Shown here one piece after another: positions 59,371-64,000 of a DNA stretch of 64,000 bases. Every line of letters starts with the position of its first letter. The first letter of the stretch is position 1. The notes below the pieces were generated by a model that saw only the letters and a list, made by a program, of their open reading frames with translations, was not told the DNA's origin and searched no databases. The stretch spans positions 36,674,428 to 36,738,427 of the forward strand of contig CM038709.1 of the NCBI GenBank assembly GCA_021613375.1. The letters are read 5' to 3'. Source of the stretch: Megaleporinus macrocephalus (lineage: Eukaryota; Chordata; Actinopteri; Characiformes; Anostomidae). The translations under genes were made by a program, and so were the position numbers.

Positions 59371-62300
59371 ATAATGAAGTAAAATGAAATGTAAACACTA
59401 ATGTAATATAAACACTCTATTAGAAAAATAGAGCTAAATAAAAAAGGGGCCCCAAACAACTATGCAAGACTCTGTGGACCATCAACCTGTCACCGTCAGA
59501 TAGACAGTGCTTAAAGCTTTTGTCTTTGACAGATGAGAAGCTCCATTTTTTCAGATTTAAAAATCAAACCCACAGATGTTTTTTGTTTTTTTCTTCTACT
59601 GTGAGAAGACAACTCAAGTCTATGTGTCTGAAAGGTTGTGTATCTGTCAAGAAGCTCCTTACTTAGAAAAGAAAATGACAAAATGGATGAAAATTGGAAA
59701 AGAAGCTGCTTTTTGGAACAACTGAGCACCCCAGACATTAACATCCCTGAATATGCTTTGTATTACTTGGATCATTAGTAAAAAAAGAAAATGCAACCAA
59801 CTTCTAAGACTGAAGCTGTGGAAAAAAACACCCCTGAAAAAAAACTAAAAGTAAGCATGGAAGCTGGACAAACTGGACTCTCTGACTTTTGACACTACTG
59901 ACATGTAATTACATGAAACCGTTTGAATAATATAGATACGTAAATGTAATAGGGCTAAGTTTCAACCTGCTACCAAATGTCTCGCTGCATCTTAACCTTT
60001 CCTGAGGCATAAAGAACCCACACATAGCAGATTTTGGTGGATCAAGAGGGAGGCACAGTGGCTGTAATTACCCCATCCATCTTAATGGAGGCTGGTGGGC
60101 ACCCTCTTACAGATCAGTCCTCACTAAGCCCAGCATTTTGATAAATCTCCGCTTAAATTAGCCTCCCCAGGAGTCTAGGGCCTCCTTCACTTTCTCACTT
60201 TCCATTCATCATCTCATTAAGGAGTTGGGGCAAGGCTAGATCTGCCTGCCCACTTTCGGCCCATTCTTGGGGAGACAGCATGACTAAGCGTTCATAGAAA
60301 ACTCTATGGCTTTGCTGAGCACTGATGATGAAGCAAACAGTAGTGCCAGTAAATGCAGGATTGTGTTTTATCAACATAGAGTGCATTCATAAGAACATGG
60401 CTGATCATTGACTGTTTTTTTTTGAGGTGTGCAGTAACTGTAAGTAATACATGTGTTGACGGTGGCGTAAGTGATGGAGTCGCAAACTACAAAAAAAAAA
60501 CTACAATAAGAGTTTGAAGCTTGGTGGCTCATTCTTTTCCCATGTGAAATAAAAATATAGAGTGGCTCAGAGGTATACTGTCACAGTGTTGACAAACAAA
60601 AAGTAAATTTTTCCATTACTGCAGGTAAGGGTGGACATGACTAACCAAGGCCCCTTTGAATAAGGGACCCTCTAACAGCCTCTGAAGAAATAGATTTGGG
60701 TTTCTAGTTTAAAGAAGTAAAACACTTTTCATTGTTGTAACTATTGTTAAGCTGCTAGTGAGCAATAAGGATGGAAGGGGGAGGAATGAGCAACTCATTT
60801 TATCCATCTGTGGTAAGCAGGCGTACTTGCCTCCCGCAGTAGACTTTCAAAATGGCTCTGAACCCAGTTTTCCAAGCCAAAGATCTTTGTAAGAAGCTAC
60901 AACTCTCAACATTCATTCAAGTGTGTTTCTTATAATCCACCCTAAAACAGCTCCTTAATGAAGTGTGGCAACTTTCATATGGGCAGTAACAACATTGTGA
61001 TTTGTGTGGGATGCTGCTTAGACTGTCCTTACTGAAAGCTTTCTGTAACTTTATGTTTTTGCCTGAATATGTTACAGGCTACACTGCAAAGGCACAACAA
61101 TAGTATATTTTATAAAGCTTGCATTTGAAAGCTGCATTTCTGACACGGTTTTCAACAACACGAAAAAGTCAATGTCTTACTTGCAAGAGTTTGTACATTT
61201 AAAAACCAGGCATCGTTAAAACCGAGCCACTGATGAAAAAATAAAAAAGCAAAGTAAGCTTTACTTGCTTTTTCTTTATTTAGAGAATATGAACTTGTAA
61301 TATTCTAGCGCTCAATTACTAAAATAGTTCCACAACTGTCCCACAATGATTTCTGAGCTGAGTTTTAAAGCATTCACAATATTAATAAGTCAGTTGGTCT
61401 GTTTTAATAAGCAGACTTTAACTGAGACAAAAACACCAGTCAGTATATAACTTATACAAAGGGTTTCAGAACAATAACAGACATCTAGTCATCTGAACAG
61501 GTTCATCTGAACTGGTCTGGAACAGAAAGTCTGAATTCTGTTGCAGGTAAATAATGTTATTTTCTGCTTGTGTGTAGCTCACTAGTTTATTATGTATGTA
61601 TCACAATGTTTTAGAGTAAACATTATATCTCACCATCATATCATATATTCAGGAATTTATATTTCCAACCAGTGATTATGATCTATGAGGAGCATTCTAC
61701 CAAATTAGTTTCAACTGTGGCCCCAGTTTTAAAAAATCAGACCCCTTTATATTTACCAGGTTTATGTCATAACCTTTTCAAACCCAGTGCATTAATTAAG
61801 ATAATATATATTTATATATTTATATATATTTATCATCTTTTTTAGAATACTTCTATTAGGAGTTGGAATATTATTTAATATAAAATAAAGTTGAAACATT
61901 AACATTTATTTTACTAGTAATTTAGTTTTATTATAGTCTAGTCTAAAGTCACTTCTGAACCACAAAGTGTTTTAGTCTATAGGCTATTTTAGTCTAGAGG
62001 TTTGTTTAAGCCACACCCACAGCAGGTATTGAAACCGAGTCCTAGTCCCTCATGATCACATAGTCAGTAATTGTGTCCCAAAGTCTGAAAATCAGTGTGT
62101 AACATTAAGAGTGGTCACTAAGGAAACATATTTTCTGCAACTAAATTTTGTGTTTTAACGCAAAATATAATGTTTTTATGTGTACAGCTGATGTTGTACA
62201 TACATGTACTGGCTAGCGTTTTTGAGTTTTAAAATTAGTTAAAATTGTAACTAACAAAACAGTTAGAACTAAAACATTAGGTTTCAGTGATGTTATGATT

Positions 62301-64000
62301 GTTTTGGTAGTGACAACATGAAATTTTCAGTCATTTGTTTTAATAAACATTAAGAAGTTATAGGGCTTTAGAGTCTAAAGTTCAAGTCAGTTAAAAGTGA
62401 AAAATATGTCTTCAACTCTGACTTTGAATTAGTTTGGTTGAATTATCCATATACACACAATAGCCAGCTCACATGTATTAACATGTTTATTTGTTTATCT
62501 GTTCTTTTATAGACCTGCTTCAATCATACAACACTACCAAGCCTGAGGGTGAAGCCTAGCACTTCCTCTGAGACACGTTAATCCTGCCTCCACGTCTTAT
62601 TTACACCTAGAGGAGAACCCTAACTGCTTATTCTGTGATGGAGGGAAAGGAAGACTGTTTTAGCTGCCCATAGAGAATGGAGGCAGTTGGCTGTGGCATC
62701 ACCATGGACCAAACTCGCAGGCTCCAAACAGTAGGGTCAACTCTGAGACAGCTGCGCCACTATGTAGCTTTTATTGAGCTGGGGCAATTATTTATTAACA
62801 ACCTGTAACACAACATCTGGGCTTATTTCGTTTATAACTATTTACAAATATAGTATAATTACACAGTACTGCGCAAACGTCATTTATTTAGATTCCCATC
62901 AAAATGGTCATTAGGTTATTCTTCTTTAATTGTCAGGAAAGAAGATGAAAACATATATTTAACAGAAAATGGCATTAAAGCCTCAACAACTAAATATAAT
63001 ATCAAATATCTCCCTACTCGCCTACTGGATATCTCACTCACTATGTCTTCATTACAGTTTCCATTCTTTTGCAGGACTTACTTTTAGTTTTCCAAAGAAA
63101 ATCTGATATTTTTCCACATGTCCAAAGTTCAGTCTCAAAATCTGGTTGTGTTTTCTGCTTCTTACAATCCAAGTCATCTCAAACTCCTTCAGTGATCATG
63201 GGGCTGTGGTTAGTCCATTGTTTTAATAACTTCAGCAGCTTCTTTTTTTTCTACATTTTCTTCTATTCAGCCCATTTTCTTTTCTCAGTAAGAGCTTGCA
63301 AATATTACATCAGATGAATGAGGTTGAAATGTTATGCGATCATCATTATGTATCACTGCTATCTATACTGACATGAATAAAGACGAGTCAAAGCATGTAG
63401 TCCAGACTCATGAGTGCATGAGCACGTGTGTGTGTAATCAGGTTAAATCGTATCAGTGGTCCCGCAGGGAGCAGTAAATTAAATGGCGAGTTTGGGTCCC
63501 TCTGTCCCAGCCCCACATTTAATGCCGTTTTAGCTGCAAAGCAAGCAGAAATAAAAGCCTTCTCCAGGGCCTTTCCTGTCCCTCCTAAACTCTCTCCGTC
63601 TTTCCGTCTTTCTCTCCCTCTCTTCTGTCTCCCGCAGTGACAGAAACACATCACTAACTACAGCACCATGTGGTACATCCATTACTATAAACCACTTCAC
63701 CACTCCCTGCTGAATGCCCCCCCACTCCTCAAATCCCCCCCTCCTGAACATCATTTTTGTCGGCGGTTCTCAATTGGGCTAGTTCCAAGTTGAACATTAG
63801 TAGTGAGGGGTGCGTGTGTGTCTGTGTGTAGAGGTCTGGTCGTTTAAACACAGCCATCCAGAAGGGCTGCAGCTCTGAAGTAACTTCCTAATCTGCTCAA
63901 AGGACCAGAATGAAGAAGACTAATACTGTATTGTCTGGAGAGACAGAGCGATCAAATCATCTATTTCACAATATTTATTATTATAAACAGCACTCTCCAC
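59371..64000. other. intergenic DNA without recognised gene
   Basis: AT-rich spacer with more complex blocks at about 60000-60400 (GCTGTAATTACCCCATCC, TTAAATTAGCCTCCCC), 60780-61020 and 63470-63760. These contain homeodomain-type TAATTA/ATTA cores and could be conserved regulatory elements. No open frame over 88 residues and no plausible splice chain was found. Confidence 0.4.

Overview
The window is vertebrate nuclear DNA, almost certainly from a ray-finned fish. Genes are split into many small exons with GT-AG introns, the background is AT-rich, and the dispersed repeats are types I know from fish genomes (Tc1-like ends, foldback elements ending in CACCGATCAGCCATAAC, L2-type tails). The abundance of the foldback family suggests an otophysan such as a characiform or catfish; that is inference.

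Layout. 1-6.95 kb: the first seven coding exons (minus strand) of an axonemal inner-arm dynein heavy chain (DNAH7/12/3 group, best fit DNAH7); the gene continues beyond the left edge. 7.0-8.49 kb: a divergent promoter interval with two strong CTCF-core matches, a CCAAT box and an RFX X-box-like site. 8.5-30.36 kb: a complete 23-exon extended synaptotagmin gene (plus strand, 859 codons plus stop, SMP domain and three C2 domains, best fit esyt3). Its introns hold transposon debris, including Tc1 and retroelement remnants. 30.4-34.6 kb: repeats, a broken PARP-type macrodomain pseudogene (minus strand) and the end of a Tc1-like element running into a 1000-N gap. 35.63-52.73 kb: a contig made only of head-to-tail ~1,965-bp repeats, eight full and one partial. 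52.73-53.73 kb: a second 1000-N gap. 53.7-64 kb: no recognisable gene; GC-richer blocks that may be conserved non-coding DNA, and an LTR-like element interrupted by a hAT-like element.

The dynein gene (cilia) and esyt3 (ER-plasma membrane contacts, lipid transfer) share an upstream interval but no pathway. The most unusual object is the macrosatellite: each unit combines a CpG-rich segment with a TATA-like and a CRE sequence, a tRNA-like A/B-box module, and transposon pieces in both orientations. Sequence variants are shuffled among units. No unit has a convincing protein-coding gene. Because both edges are placeholder-sized gaps, its placement here and its true length are uncertain.
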